DNA of 64,000 nucleotides from Shewanella violacea DSS12. GTDB taxonomy: Bacteria; Pseudomonadota; Gammaproteobacteria; Enterobacterales; Shewanellaceae. The notes under the pieces were generated by a model. The model did not search any database. It was not told the DNA's origin and saw only the letters and a program-made list of their open reading frames with translations. Below, piece after piece: positions 35,802-48,022 of the stretch. The DNA lies in NCBI RefSeq assembly GCF_000091325.1, contig NC_014012.1, positions 3,803,685-3,867,684 on the forward strand, written 5' to 3'. A program made the translations under genes and the position numbers. Position 1 is the first letter of the stretch, and every line of letters begins with the position of its first letter.

Positions 35802-36386
35802 CTATGCTTTAAAGCTGTGCAACCTGTTCATGGCTTTAGCCATGTCTTCAGTAAACAGTATCTGGGTGGAGCGTACAGCCTCATCTAGCACAGGTTCAAT
35901 CTGAGTCTGCTCAACTGCCGGCGCCTTGCCCAGTACGTAATTACTGACCTGATTTCTATCGCCTGGATGACCTATGCCAATTCGCAATCGATGGAAACCT
36001 TTATCATTGCCCAGACTGGAAATGATGTCCTTTAAGCCATTATGACCACCATGTCCGCCACCCAGTTTAAACTTGGCAACTCCTGGTGGCATATCTAGTT
36101 CATCGTGAGCGACTAAAATCTCACCAGCTTGAATACGAAAAAAATTCGCCATCGCACCGACGGACTTACCACTGAGATTCATAAACGTACTCGGGATCAG
36201 TAAACGAACATCTTTACCATGTAGGCTAACTCTTGCGGTTAAGCCATAATACTTGCTGTCGGCGATCAGAGTCGCACCGCATATTCTGGCTAGCTCTTGT
36301 ACATACCAGGCTCCGGCGTTATGTCGGGTCTGTGCATACTTTTCACCAGGATTAGCGAGTCCTACAATTAGTTTTATGTTACTCAT
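35802..36386 (-). CDS. pth: Peptidyl-tRNA hydrolase
   Basis: 194 residues. Recycles peptidyl-tRNAs that drop off ribosomes. Conserved: G-L-A-N-P-G-x-x-Y-x-x-T-R-H-N-A-G (His about 22 is catalytic), H-D-E-L-D-M-P-P-G (Asp about 95), and G-G-H-N-G-L-K-D-I (about 112-120). Cytosolic. Same strand as ychF. Full length for the family. Confidence 0.96.
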   Translation of the reverse strand: MSNIKLIVGLANPGEKYAQTRHNAGAWYVQELARICGATLIADSKYYGLTARVSLHGKDVRLLIPSTFMNLSGKSVGAMANFFRIQAGEILVAHDELDMPPGVAKFKLGGGHGGHNGLKDIISSLGNDKGFHRLRIGIGHPGDRNQVSNYVLGKAPAVEQTQIEPVLDEAVRSTQILFTEDMAKAMNRLHSFKA

Positions 36387-36540
36387 TTAGCCCATTCTTT
36401 AATACGAGGCGCACACCGCCGTACAAAGATGCCGGCTAAAGGTCACGCGCAAAATAAAAACGCGACATTTTAACACTCAATCCACGGCGCAACAAATTAT
36501 AAGCAAAATTGGTTTTATCAAGAAACTCGCAGATGAGTAA

Positions 36541-36562
36541 ATCGGGCCCTTGGCCCGATCTT
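36541..36562 (-). terminator. Hairpin after the ubiF-like gene
   Basis: ATCGGGCC-CTT-GGCCCGAT, 8-bp GC-rich stem. The following T-run on the minus strand is poor, so efficiency is uncertain. Confidence 0.6.
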
Positions 36563-36588
36563 AAGTCGCACTAATATCTATGTTCGGC

Positions 36589-37782
36589 TTAGAGTCCCAT
36601 GGCATATTTGAGCACTTGCTTCTTAATCGGCGAGTCTATATTTGCCAGCTTAAGCGCTGCATTCCGTAGCACTTTTAGTGGTAGCAAATCATTGCTGAAT
36701 CCGGCATAAAACAGATCCATCGCCGACATCATCAGTTGGTTATCTCGGTAACGGCGAGATTGGTATTCACTCAATACGCTATTACTCCACCAAACTTCTT
36801 GCTGACTCAGTTTATTCGAAATCACCGAGATCAAGGCGTCGACATCTTTGAAGCCAATATTGACCCCTTGCCCAGCAAGAGGATTAATGGTGTGAGCTGC
36901 GTCACCTAAAATAACCAGATTATCGGAAAAATAGGATTGGGCATGACGTCGGGTTAACTTAAAACTGCCCTTATTGACTACTTCAAACTGTCTGTCTAAT
37001 CGTTCGGGAAAATGCATTTTAATCTGCTGAGCCAGAGCAGCGTTACTCAGTTGCGATAATTGGGCAATTCGACTGGCATCATCGTACCAGACCAGAGAGG
37101 CGTTATTACCCGGCAGGGGGAGCAAAGATCTGGGCCCTTTGGGGGTAAACTGCTGCCAGGTAACATCTTGTTGTTCTAAAGCAGTCTCAATATTGATCAA
37201 CATGGCTGATTGGGCATAATCCCAACCCGTTGAACCTATCCCGGCCCAAGTCCTCACCTGAGAGTTGGCCCCGTCGGCACCAACTAATAGCTTGGCATCT
37301 AATCGCTGACCATTATCTAAGGTCACACAAACCCCATGCTCGGAGCGACTGAAACTGGCTAGACTTCTGGGACAAAGTAACTCGAGATTATCGAGAGACT
37401 CAAACTGCTCCCACAAGGCTAACTGTATCAAACGGTTCTCGACAATATGTCCGAGATGAGAAACACCTAGGCTATCGGCATGAAAACGTGTGATACATCC
37501 CTCTAACTCCCAAGTTTCCAGACCTAAATATGGCGCCCGTCGCATCTGAGTCAAACTTTCCAGCGCACCTAAGTTATCTAGCAACTTCTCAGTGGTGACA
37601 CTGATAGCCGAGACTCTCAAATCGATAGCCTGCTCACTGCTATAGGCTTCGGGTCTGAACGCTTCAATCACGGTTACACTCAAGCCTAGTTGAGCTAAAC
37701 CTATGGCCGTTGCAGCACCTATCATGCCTCCACCTAGGATAACTACATCCTTTGTTGTAATTTCAGTTTGCGATTGACTCAC
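36589..37782 (-). CDS. ubiF: UbiH/UbiF/COQ6 family FAD-dependent ubiquinone hydroxylase
   Basis: 397 residues. FAD monooxygenase hydroxylating the ubiquinone precursor ring. Rossmann motif G-G-G-M-I-G-A-A (about 18-25), a D-G-A-N-S motif near 170, and G-D-A-A-H-T-I-N-P-L-A-G-Q-G-V-N (about 292-307) for FAD and the ring. UbiF, UbiH and UbiI are paralogues that sequence reading alone cannot separate; location next to miaB, as in E. coli, favours UbiF (C6 hydroxylation). Monocistronic, divergent from a small exported protein and miaB. Confidence 0.85.
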   Translation of the reverse strand: MSQSQTEITTKDVVILGGGMIGAATAIGLAQLGLSVTVIEAFRPEAYSSEQAIDLRVSAISVTTEKLLDNLGALESLTQMRRAPYLGLETWELEGCITRFHADSLGVSHLGHIVENRLIQLALWEQFESLDNLELLCPRSLASFSRSEHGVCVTLDNGQRLDAKLLVGADGANSQVRTWAGIGSTGWDYAQSAMLINIETALEQQDVTWQQFTPKGPRSLLPLPGNNASLVWYDDASRIAQLSQLSNAALAQQIKMHFPERLDRQFEVVNKGSFKLTRRHAQSYFSDNLVILGDAAHTINPLAGQGVNIGFKDVDALISVISNKLSQQEVWWSNSVLSEYQSRRYRDNQLMMSAMDLFYAGFSNDLLPLKVLRNAALKLANIDSPIKKQVLKYAMGL

Positions 37783-37998
37783 CTAGACTCCTACATATCA
37801 AATAACGATGCCCTAATCACTCATTCTAATTTACAGGCACTAGATAGCCCATCAATCATTTCAAAATTCTTAGATGAGTATGTAAATCTTGCTATAGGTG
37901 AACCACTCATACTTGCTTACAAAACGAACGATTACCACCTAATCTCCTGACTTACACTCAAGCTTGTAAATGAAGCCAATGAGAAGAGTGAGAATACG

Positions 37999-38337
37999 AT
38001 GAAATTTATCACAGCATTTATATTAGTCATGAGCAGCCTGTTACCTACTACAGCAATAGCTGCGCCATCAAGCCCGGCTACAGATAGCAAGGTAATGGAA
38101 GTCATCACTGTAACCTACCGTTCACCTATAGATTATGCCCTATATCAATATACGACGGAACTCTTGGCATATTTCAGGCTGCAAATCCAGGCTGACATTT
38201 ACACTCAGGCTAGATCTGGTTCATTGCAAATGGGCCAATCAATACACAGACAACTTGAGGCAGACAAGTCCGCTTGGATAAACCCTAATACACACACTAG
38301 CTGGCAAGATAAAACTTACAGCCCGCAGTTTTTTTGA
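37999..38337 (+). CDS. Small exported hypothetical protein, 112 aa
   Basis: Signal peptide (M-K-F, hydrophobic to about 20, A-I-A-A cleavage), then about 90 residues with two helical segments and no Cys. GAGTGAGA upstream of the ATG is an acceptable ribosome binding site. It lies 89 bp before miaB on the same strand. No family recognised. A 60-codon frame at 37768-37950 just upstream shows no support. Confidence 0.6.
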   Translation: MKFITAFILVMSSLLPTTAIAAPSSPATDSKVMEVITVTYRSPIDYALYQYTTELLAYFRLQIQADIYTQARSGSLQMGQSIHRQLEADKSAWINPNTHTSWQDKTYSPQFF

Positions 38338-38426
38338 ATAAATACGCCTAAAAGCTAGCCAGTGACTGACTCAAGAGGTAAAATGTCGCGCTGTTTTTCC
38401 CTTGGTTCCAAGAGTGACATAAACTG

Positions 38427-39851
38427 ATGAGCAAGAAACTCCATATAAAAACCTGGGGCTGTCAGATGAATGAGTATGACTCATCAAAGATGGCCGATCT
38501 GATGGACGAATATAAGGGTTACACCCTGACAGACAACGCTGAAGAAGCCGATGTGCTGTTACTTAATACCTGTTCGATCCGTGAGAAGGCACAGGAAAAA
38601 GTGTTCCATCAACTTGGGCGCTGGAAGAAGTTAAAAGATAAAAACCCGAACCTCATCATAGGTGTCGGTGGCTGTGTTGCGTCTCAAGAAGGCAAGATGA
38701 TCAAAGAACGTGCTAAATGCGTCGATATCATCTTTGGCCCGCAGACCTTGCATCGTCTGCCTGAGATGGTCGATCAGGTCAAACAAGGTGGCAAGGCTGT
38801 TATCGATATCAGCTTCCCGGAAATTGAGAAATTCGACCGACTGCCCGAGCCCAGAGCCGATGGCCCAACCGCCTTCGTTTCTATCATGGAAGGGTGCAGT
38901 AAGTATTGTTCCTTCTGCGTGGTGCCATACACACGCGGCGAAGAGGTGAGTCGCCCGGTAGATGACGTCATCCTGGAAGTGGCTCAGCTTGCCGAGCAAG
39001 GTGTTCGTGAAGTGAATTTACTGGGTCAAAACGTTAATGCGTTTCGCGGCGCAACCCATGACGATGACATCTGTACCTTTGCCGAACTGCTACGTTATAT
39101 CGCCGATATCGACGGTATCGACAGGGTTAGATTTACCACCAGCCATCCCATAGAATTCTCTCAAGACATTATCGATGTCTATGAAGATACACCTGAACTG
39201 GTTAGCTTCCTGCATCTGCCGGTACAATCGGGTTCGGATCATATTCTGACTCAGATGAAGCGTGGCCATATGGCTATCGAATACAAGTCGATCATTCGTC
39301 GTCTGCGTAAGGCGCGTCCAGATATTCAGATCAGCTCAGACTTCATCATAGGTTTCCCTGGGGAATCTAAGCAAGATTTCGCCGACACCATGAAGTTAAT
39401 TGAAGATGTCGCTTTCGATCATAGCTTTAGCTTTATCTATAGCGCACGTCCAGGTACGCCTGCAGCAGATCTGCCAGACGATGTGACTCTGGCTGAGAAA
39501 AAAGAGCGCTTGGCCATCTTGCAAGAGCGTATCACTCAGCAAGCGATGCGTTACAGTCGTCAAATGTTGGGCACTGTTCAGCGCATCCTAGTCGAAGGTC
39601 CTTCGGTGAAAAACCCTATGGAACTAAGGGGCCGCACCGAAACCAGTCGTGTGGTTAACTTCGAAGCCGATCCTAAACACATAGGCAGCTTCGTCGATGT
39701 GGAAATTGTCGATGTTTACACAAACTCACTGCGTGGTACCTTTATCCGCGGCGAAGACGAAATGGACCTACGCCGCTCACTAAGGCCTTCTGATATTGTT
39801 TTGAAACATAAGAAAGACGATGAATTAGGCGTGACACAGTACACACCTTAA
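38427..39851 (+). CDS. miaB: tRNA-2-methylthio-N6-dimethylallyladenosine synthase
   Basis: 474 residues. Radical-SAM methylthiotransferase that converts i6A37 to ms2i6A37 in tRNAs reading UNN codons. N-terminal UPF0004 domain with Cys in T-W-G-C-Q-M-N (about 12), N-T-C-S-I-R (about 49) and G-G-C-V-A (about 83) for the auxiliary cluster; radical-[11 protein letters not shown] (about 157-164); C-terminal TRAM domain. Full length. First of the miaB-phoH-ybeY-corC-lnt series, although a terminator follows it. Confidence 0.96.
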   Translation: MSKKLHIKTWGCQMNEYDSSKMADLMDEYKGYTLTDNAEEADVLLLNTCSIREKAQEKVFHQLGRWKKLKDKNPNLIIGVGGCVASQEGKMIKERAKCVDIIFGPQTLHRLPEMVDQVKQGGKAVIDISFPEIEKFDRLPEPRADGPTAFVSIMEGCSKYCSFCVVPYTRGEEVSRPVDDVILEVAQLAEQGVREVNLLGQNVNAFRGATHDDDICTFAELLRYIADIDGIDRVRFTTSHPIEFSQDIIDVYEDTPELVSFLHLPVQSGSDHILTQMKRGHMAIEYKSIIRRLRKARPDIQISSDFIIGFPGESKQDFADTMKLIEDVAFDHSFSFIYSARPGTPAADLPDDVTLAEKKERLAILQERITQQAMRYSRQMLGTVQRILVEGPSVKNPMELRGRTETSRVVNFEADPKHIGSFVDVEIVDVYTNSLRGTFIRGEDEMDLRRSLRPSDIVLKHKKDDELGVTQYTP

Positions 39852-39871
39852 ACAAAACAAGATAAACCATT

Positions 39872-39897
39872 AAGGCGGCTTCATTGCCGCCTTTTTT
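39872..39897 (+). terminator. Terminator after miaB
   Basis: AAGGCGGC-TTCATT-GCCGCCTTTTTT: 8-bp GC-rich stem with T-run. Confidence 0.92.
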
Positions 39898-39986
39898 ATC
39901 CGCTTAAATACCATTAGCATTTATCCTTCTGTGCTCGTAAAATGAAACTATAATGACAGCCTAATGATTGCCAATTGGAGCCATTC

Positions 39987-41030
39987 TTGTCTAATAAGTT
40001 AACCACGCTTAATCTCTATCTTGAGCCATCAGATAACCACAGATTGGCATCATTATGTGGGCCTTTCGATGACAATGTTAAGCAACTCGAACGCCGGATC
40101 GGTGTTGAGATAACTTATAGAAACAATCACTTCCAAATTGTTGGCCAAGCGAGAAACTGCCTGACGATTAGTAACCTGCTAAATACTCTCTATGTCGAGA
40201 CTCAACCCATAAGAGGCAAGATACAGGATCTCGATCCCAGTACTGTGCATCTGGCAATACAGGAAGCCGTGTCTCTGGAATCCGAAGTACCTCGGGATGA
40301 TAAAGCCTTCTATATCAAGACCAAGCGCGGCGTGATCAAGCCTCGAACTCCGAATCAGAGTGATTATGTCGCTAATATAATGCGCCACGATATCACCTTC
40401 GGTGTTGGCCCAGCCGGTACAGGTAAGACCTATCTGGCGGTAGCGGCAGCTGTTGATGCCCTGGAACGTCAAGAAGTGCGTCGTATTCTACTTACTCGCC
40501 CCGCAGTCGAAGCCGGTGAAAAGTTAGGTTTCTTACCTGGGGATCTGAGCCAGAAGGTCGATCCTTACTTGCGTCCTCTCTATGACGCCCTATTCGAGAT
40601 GATGGGATTCGAGAAGGTTGAACGTCTGATAGAAAAAAATATTATCGAGGTCGCTCCACTCGCCTATATGCGTGGTCGAACTCTCAATGATGCCTTCATC
40701 ATCTTAGATGAGAGTCAAAATACCACCTTAGAACAGATGAAGATGTTCTTAACCCGTATCGGATTCAACTCGCGAGCAGTTATCACAGGCGATATAACTC
40801 AGATCGATCTACCCAAGAGTCAAAAATCGGGTCTGCGCCACGCCATAGAGGTTCTCAGCAAGGTAGAGGAGATTAGTTTCAACTTCTTCCAGGCTAAGGA
40901 TGTAGTTCGCCATCCCGTCGTGGCTCGAATAGTCGAAGCTTACGAAGAGCATGAGCAGCAAGTCCAACAAGCCAAAGCAAAACGTGACCACCAATATAAG
41001 CTTCAGGAAACCAAGGTAAATGAGTCTTAA
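39987..41030 (+). CDS. ybeZ: PhoH-like ATPase (YbeZ)
   Basis: 347 residues from TTG 39987 ([11 protein letters not shown]), chosen because GGAG at 39977-39980 sits 6 nt upstream; the TTG at 39975 lies within that ribosome binding site. ATPase with Walker A G-P-A-G-T-G-K-T (about 135-142), Walker [10 protein letters not shown] (about 231) and a KH-like N-terminal region. Acts with YbeY in RNA metabolism. The stop overlaps ybeY by 11 bp, supporting the functional link. Confidence 0.93.
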   Translation: MSNKLTTLNLYLEPSDNHRLASLCGPFDDNVKQLERRIGVEITYRNNHFQIVGQARNCLTISNLLNTLYVETQPIRGKIQDLDPSTVHLAIQEAVSLESEVPRDDKAFYIKTKRGVIKPRTPNQSDYVANIMRHDITFGVGPAGTGKTYLAVAAAVDALERQEVRRILLTRPAVEAGEKLGFLPGDLSQKVDPYLRPLYDALFEMMGFEKVERLIEKNIIEVAPLAYMRGRTLNDAFIILDESQNTTLEQMKMFLTRIGFNSRAVITGDITQIDLPKSQKSGLRHAIEVLSKVEEISFNFFQAKDVVRHPVVARIVEAYEEHEQQVQQAKAKRDHQYKLQETKVNES

Positions 41031-41496
41031 TCATAAAAATCTCGAGTTAGAACTCGATCTACAAATCGCCATAGATAATAAATCACTGCCATCTCGAGAA
41101 GATTTTGAGCTTTGGGTTCACAGTGCTCTCAGAGATACCATGACTCAAGCCGAGTTAACCATTAGAATAGTCGACAAAGCTGAGAGTCAAACGCTCAATA
41201 GTAGCTATAGAGGAAAAGATAAGCCGACCAATGTGCTCTCTTTTCCTTTCGAGGCACCACCCGAGATTGATATCCCTCTCTTGGGCGATCTTGTAATCTG
41301 TGCTCCTGTGGTGGAGTTCGAGGCTAAACAGCAAAATAAAAGCTTAAAAGCCCACTGGGCCCACATGGTTGTACATGGTTGTCTGCATCTGCTAGGGTAT
41401 GATCATATCCAAGATGCCGAAGCAGAAGAAATGGAGTCTTTAGAGACTCAACTTATTGAAAAACTAGGATTTAACAATCCTTACAAGGAGCAATAA
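41020..41496 (+). CDS. ybeY: Endoribonuclease YbeY, rRNA maturation factor
   Basis: 158 residues. Zinc-dependent endoribonuclease needed for 16S rRNA 3'-end maturation and 70S quality control. The metal site H-G-x-L-H-L-x-G-Y-D-H is present as [11 protein letters not shown] (about 119-129), and the conserved [13 protein letters not shown] segment is seen as [14 protein letters not shown]. Overlaps ybeZ by 11 bp and is followed 50 bp later by corC. Confidence 0.96.
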   Translation: MSLNHKNLELELDLQIAIDNKSLPSREDFELWVHSALRDTMTQAELTIRIVDKAESQTLNSSYRGKDKPTNVLSFPFEAPPEIDIPLLGDLVICAPVVEFEAKQQNKSLKAHWAHMVVHGCLHLLGYDHIQDAEAEEMESLETQLIEKLGFNNPYKEQ

Positions 41497-41546
41497 TTGG
41501 CCTTTTTATCCATCTTTTTGATAGGATTTCAGGCTAGGAAAACACT

Positions 41547-42422
41547 ATGAGTGACGATATCCCCCCGAGTACCAACGCCCAGAAGAAGGGCTGGTTTGAT
41601 AAAGTAAGTCAGTTATTTCAGGGCGAACCCAAAAATCGCAATGATCTTGTTGATGTTATTCACGATGCAGAGCAACGTGAAGTCATCTCAGAAGACACAC
41701 GCGAGATGATCAAGGGTGTATTAGAAGTCTCAGATCTTAGAGTTCGAGACATCATGATCCCCAGAGCTCAAATAGTCGCACTGCAGATCGATGATACGGT
41801 AGAAGAGCTACTCTCTACAGTTATTAGTTCAGCACATTCACGTTTTCCCGTCGTAAATGAAGATAAAGATCATATCGAAGGCATCTTGCTGGCAAAAGAT
41901 CTCCTCAAATACGGATTTAAAAACAACGATGAACCTTTCACGCTCGGCCAAGTCATTCGCCCCGCTGTCGTTGTTCCCGAGAGTAAACGTGTCGATGTAC
42001 TCCTCAAAGAATTCCGTTCCCAACGTTATCATATGGCCATAGTGGTCGATGAATACGGTGGAGTATCGGGTCTGGTCACCATCGAAGATATCCTCGAAGA
42101 GATCGTGGGTGAGATAGAAGATGAATTTGACCACGATTCAGCCAAAGATACCGAGATCCGCAAGGTGGGCAAGCAGGTCTATATGATCAAGGCCTTGACC
42201 CCTATTGAAGATTTTAATGATGAATTTAAGACTCAATTTAGTGATGAAGAATTTGATACCGTTGGCGGTCTGGTCTCACATGCATTTGGCCACCTACCGG
42301 AACGTAATGAAAAGGTCATCATAGATGGCATAGAGTTTAAGGTCATCAGCGCCGATACACGCCGATTACTTCAGCTAAGAGTCAAACTTCCCGATCCTAA
42401 TGCCGCAGAGAAGACAGCCTAA
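41547..42422 (+). CDS. corC: CorC/YbeX family CBS-domain protein
   Basis: 291 residues. Two CBS domains (about 65-190; D-I-M-I-P-R-A-Q at the first, V-V-D-E-Y-G-G-V-S-G-L-V-T at the second) and a C-terminal CorC_HlyC transporter-associated domain (about 205-285). Named for magnesium/cobalt efflux in Salmonella; recent work in E. coli ties ybeX to ribosome metabolism, which fits its place between ybeY and lnt. No transmembrane helices. AGGAAAA precedes the ATG. Confidence 0.92.
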   Translation: MSDDIPPSTNAQKKGWFDKVSQLFQGEPKNRNDLVDVIHDAEQREVISEDTREMIKGVLEVSDLRVRDIMIPRAQIVALQIDDTVEELLSTVISSAHSRFPVVNEDKDHIEGILLAKDLLKYGFKNNDEPFTLGQVIRPAVVVPESKRVDVLLKEFRSQRYHMAIVVDEYGGVSGLVTIEDILEEIVGEIEDEFDHDSAKDTEIRKVGKQVYMIKALTPIEDFNDEFKTQFSDEEFDTVGGLVSHAFGHLPERNEKVIIDGIEFKVISADTRRLLQLRVKLPDPNAAEKTA

Positions 42423-42471
42423 ACAAGCGCTATCGACTCGAAATACGGTGATTTTATATGATGAGGCTTAA

Positions 42472-44019
42472 ATGCTGAATAAACTTCGGGCATTTGCCCA
42501 TCATGAAAAAATACGTCTGGTACTGGCATATCTTGCCGGTGCCAGCACGGCACTCGCCTTTGCCCCTTATGGCTTATGGCCTATCTATCTTCTTGCTACC
42601 GTCTTCGCACTGCATCAGAGCAGTGGCTTATCCGCCAGAGCCGGATTAACATATTGGCTAACCTTTGGTTTTGGCTGCTTCTCCATCGGCATTAGTTGGA
42701 TACATGTCAGCATGTCCACCTATGGCGGCATACCGTTAATCGCTTCTATGGGCCTGATGGCGCTACTCGCCTTATATCTTGCTATTTACCCGGCATTAAC
42801 CGGTTATTTACTGCAAAAATTATCACCCACGACATCCATAATGAGAAACATCATCTTATTTCCTGCGTTATGGACCTTAACCGAATGGCTAAGAGGCTGG
42901 GTGTTGACTGGCTTCCCTTGGCTCTGGGCAGGCTATTCTCAGACAGAAGGACCGATTAAAGTACTCGCCAGTGTCATAGGCGCGCTAGGTTTAAGTTTTG
43001 TATTGGCATTAGTTGCTGGGGGATTTGCCCTGTGTTTGCAAAAACGTTGGCGCCCAATTGTTATTATTTTACCTCTGCTGGGATTAGCCACCTATCTATC
43101 CCCCATGCTGTCTAGCGTCGAACCCGATGGCAAAACAGTCAAGGTGGCCCTAATACAGGGAAACATCCCTCAAACGATGAAATGGGAACCCGAAGCACTT
43201 TGGCCTACCATGAGTAAGTACATGGATCTTTCTCGTCCGCTGCTAGATGCAGATATCATTATCTGGCCCGAAGCTGCAATCCCAGCCCCTGAATATATGG
43301 TGTCTGAATTTCTCGATAATGCCAATAAGGTCGCGAACCTCAACAACAGTGCCATCATTACTGGCATTATCAGCCATCAAGAAGACAGCTTCTACAATTC
43401 GCTTATCGTACTCGGCAACCACAATGATAAACATCAGAGCCAAGCTGACTACACAGGAAATGGCAGCAACGAGTTTAAGAAACACCACCTATTACCGATA
43501 GGAGAATTCGTCCCCTTCGAGTCTCTGCTAAGGCCCATAGCACCGCTTTTTAACTTGCCCATGTCTTCGTTTAGTCGAGGTGCCTATAAACAGCCTAACC
43601 TGAATGCACTTGGTCACCAGATAGCCCCCGCCATCTGCTACGAGATAGCCTTTCCAGAACAGTTAAGAGCCAATGTCAATGAGGGAACTGAGCTGCTACT
43701 GACCGTTTCTAACGATGCCTGGTTTGGCAGTTCCAACGGGCCGCTGCAACATATGGAAATAGCCCAGATGCGTTCAATCGAACTTGGCAGGCCATTAGTT
43801 CGAGCCACTAACAATGGTGTCACCGCTGTTGTCGATGAGCGAGGTAATATCACCCACAAGTTACCTCAATTCGAAACAGGAGTTCTGGTGGCCGATATTT
43901 CCTTGATGAAGGGGAAAACCTGGTTCTTTAAATGGGGACAATGGCCGATAATCATCTTATCCGCTCTATTGTTGGGGCTGGCAATCATACGCAGGCCTAA
44001 GCTTTCTAGAGCTCAATAA
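42472..44019 (+). CDS. lnt: Apolipoprotein N-acyltransferase
   Basis: 515 residues. Transfers the third acyl chain to the N-terminal Cys of lipoproteins on the periplasmic side. Six to eight N-terminal helices, then a nitrilase-like domain with the Glu-Lys-Cys triad: W-P-E-A-A-I-P (about 265), H-H-L-L-P-I-G-E-F-V-P-F-E (Lys just before, about 341) and P-A-I-C-Y-E-I-A-F-P (about 388). A final transmembrane helix lies near 490. Last gene of the ybeZ-ybeY-corC-lnt unit. Confidence 0.96.
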   Translation: MLNKLRAFAHHEKIRLVLAYLAGASTALAFAPYGLWPIYLLATVFALHQSSGLSARAGLTYWLTFGFGCFSIGISWIHVSMSTYGGIPLIASMGLMALLALYLAIYPALTGYLLQKLSPTTSIMRNIILFPALWTLTEWLRGWVLTGFPWLWAGYSQTEGPIKVLASVIGALGLSFVLALVAGGFALCLQKRWRPIVIILPLLGLATYLSPMLSSVEPDGKTVKVALIQGNIPQTMKWEPEALWPTMSKYMDLSRPLLDADIIIWPEAAIPAPEYMVSEFLDNANKVANLNNSAIITGIISHQEDSFYNSLIVLGNHNDKHQSQADYTGNGSNEFKKHHLLPIGEFVPFESLLRPIAPLFNLPMSSFSRGAYKQPNLNALGHQIAPAICYEIAFPEQLRANVNEGTELLLTVSNDAWFGSSNGPLQHMEIAQMRSIELGRPLVRATNNGVTAVVDERGNITHKLPQFETGVLVADISLMKGKTWFFKWGQWPIIILSALLLGLAIIRRPKLSRAQ

Positions 44020-44053
44020 TTTAGTCTTGTGCCTTGCTCCATGCCTTACCTGT

Positions 44054-44082
44054 CAAAATACCCTTTCTAGTTGGGTATTTTG
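44054..44082 (+). terminator. Terminator after lnt
   Basis: CAAAATACCC - TTTCTAGTT - GGGTATTTTG, 10-bp stem ending in a TTTT run. Confidence 0.75.
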
Positions 44083-47124
<3,042 letters not shown>

Positions 47125-47164
47125 ACAACTGAAAAGCCTTTAATTGTTTATTTAACGCTCACAA

Positions 47165-47196
47165 AAGATACCAGTCGGCTTGCCGACTGGTATCTT
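47165..47196. terminator. Hairpin after ygjK
   Basis: AAGATACCAGTCGG - CTTG - CCGACTGGTATCTT, a 14-bp perfect stem. No strong T-run on the plus strand; may act in both directions. Confidence 0.7.
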
Positions 47197-47402
47197 GAAT
47201 AATGCGTCTAAATAACAGATTTCAAAGCCTTCAATAAACACGCTTCACCACAGTAAATGCAGCCTAGCTTCCCGCTCACCAAACAAATGAGTTATTAGAA
47301 CCTTATCAAGCCTATTTCAGCTCAAAAAACTATAGATTTAACACCATAGATATAAATAAGATACTAGCCATTACTTACATAATCTAAGGACTGCTAATCT
47401 TA

Positions 47403-47903
47403 CTAAGGTGCCAACGCCTCGCGGGTAAAGTCACTCTTATCACATTTAGGACAATCAGTAATAACCCCGGGGAATTCGATCCTCATCTGGTGGCCGCAGT
47501 GGGTACACACCATATTACCCTGGTTGACGATTTCACCACTTTGATAATGACCCTGATGTTTAAAATCCTGCAAGACTTCATGCCACTCGATCTGACTTCT
47601 GTCCGTAATACTGCTTAGCCAATGCCAAAGAGCATTCTCTACTGTGATAAGAGTCGGACTGTGACTCAGATCTAAATCATTTTTATCATGAAGAAAATTG
47701 GCTATGTCACGTTTTAAAAATTGTTCGACTAACGCTAGCTCATTATCCTTAGCTCGGTCTTTGATAGACAGGAACTCTTTACTATTAGTGACCACATGTA
47801 ATAACTCTTTTATAGTTATAGAGTTATCATCAGAATAATCAGATTTAACTTGTGTCAAAAGCGCCTCGTAAAGCGATAGTAGCTCAGTACTTCTCTTACT
47901 CAT
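47403..47903 (-). CDS. ybeL: Zinc-ribbon protein of the YbeL/DUF1451 family
   Basis: 166 residues. Helical N-terminal region (about 1-125), then a zinc ribbon with two C-x-x-C pairs: V-C-T-H-C-G-H (about 132-138) and T-D-C-P-K-C-D (about 149-155). Matches DUF1451 in length and layout; function unknown. It is divergent from leuS, the same neighbour as ybeL in E. coli. 116 bp separate the two starts. Confidence 0.9.
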   Translation of the reverse strand: MSKRSTELLSLYEALLTQVKSDYSDDNSITIKELLHVVTNSKEFLSIKDRAKDNELALVEQFLKRDIANFLHDKNDLDLSHSPTLITVENALWHWLSSITDRSQIEWHEVLQDFKHQGHYQSGEIVNQGNMVCTHCGHQMRIEFPGVITDCPKCDKSDFTREALAP

Positions 47904-48022
47904 CTTAAATACTCCTCATCCGAACCTTTTTAATGACTCACTTCTAGTTTATTCTATGCAGATCTAACTCGCGTATAAAGTGCGCAAGATCAAATAATGG
48001 GCCCCATGGCCGGGAAATATTG

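Noticed and set aside
37768..37950. 60-codon frame between ubiF and the small exported protein
   Set aside because: Overlaps the ubiF start region on the opposite strand, has no ribosome binding site and no recognisable features.
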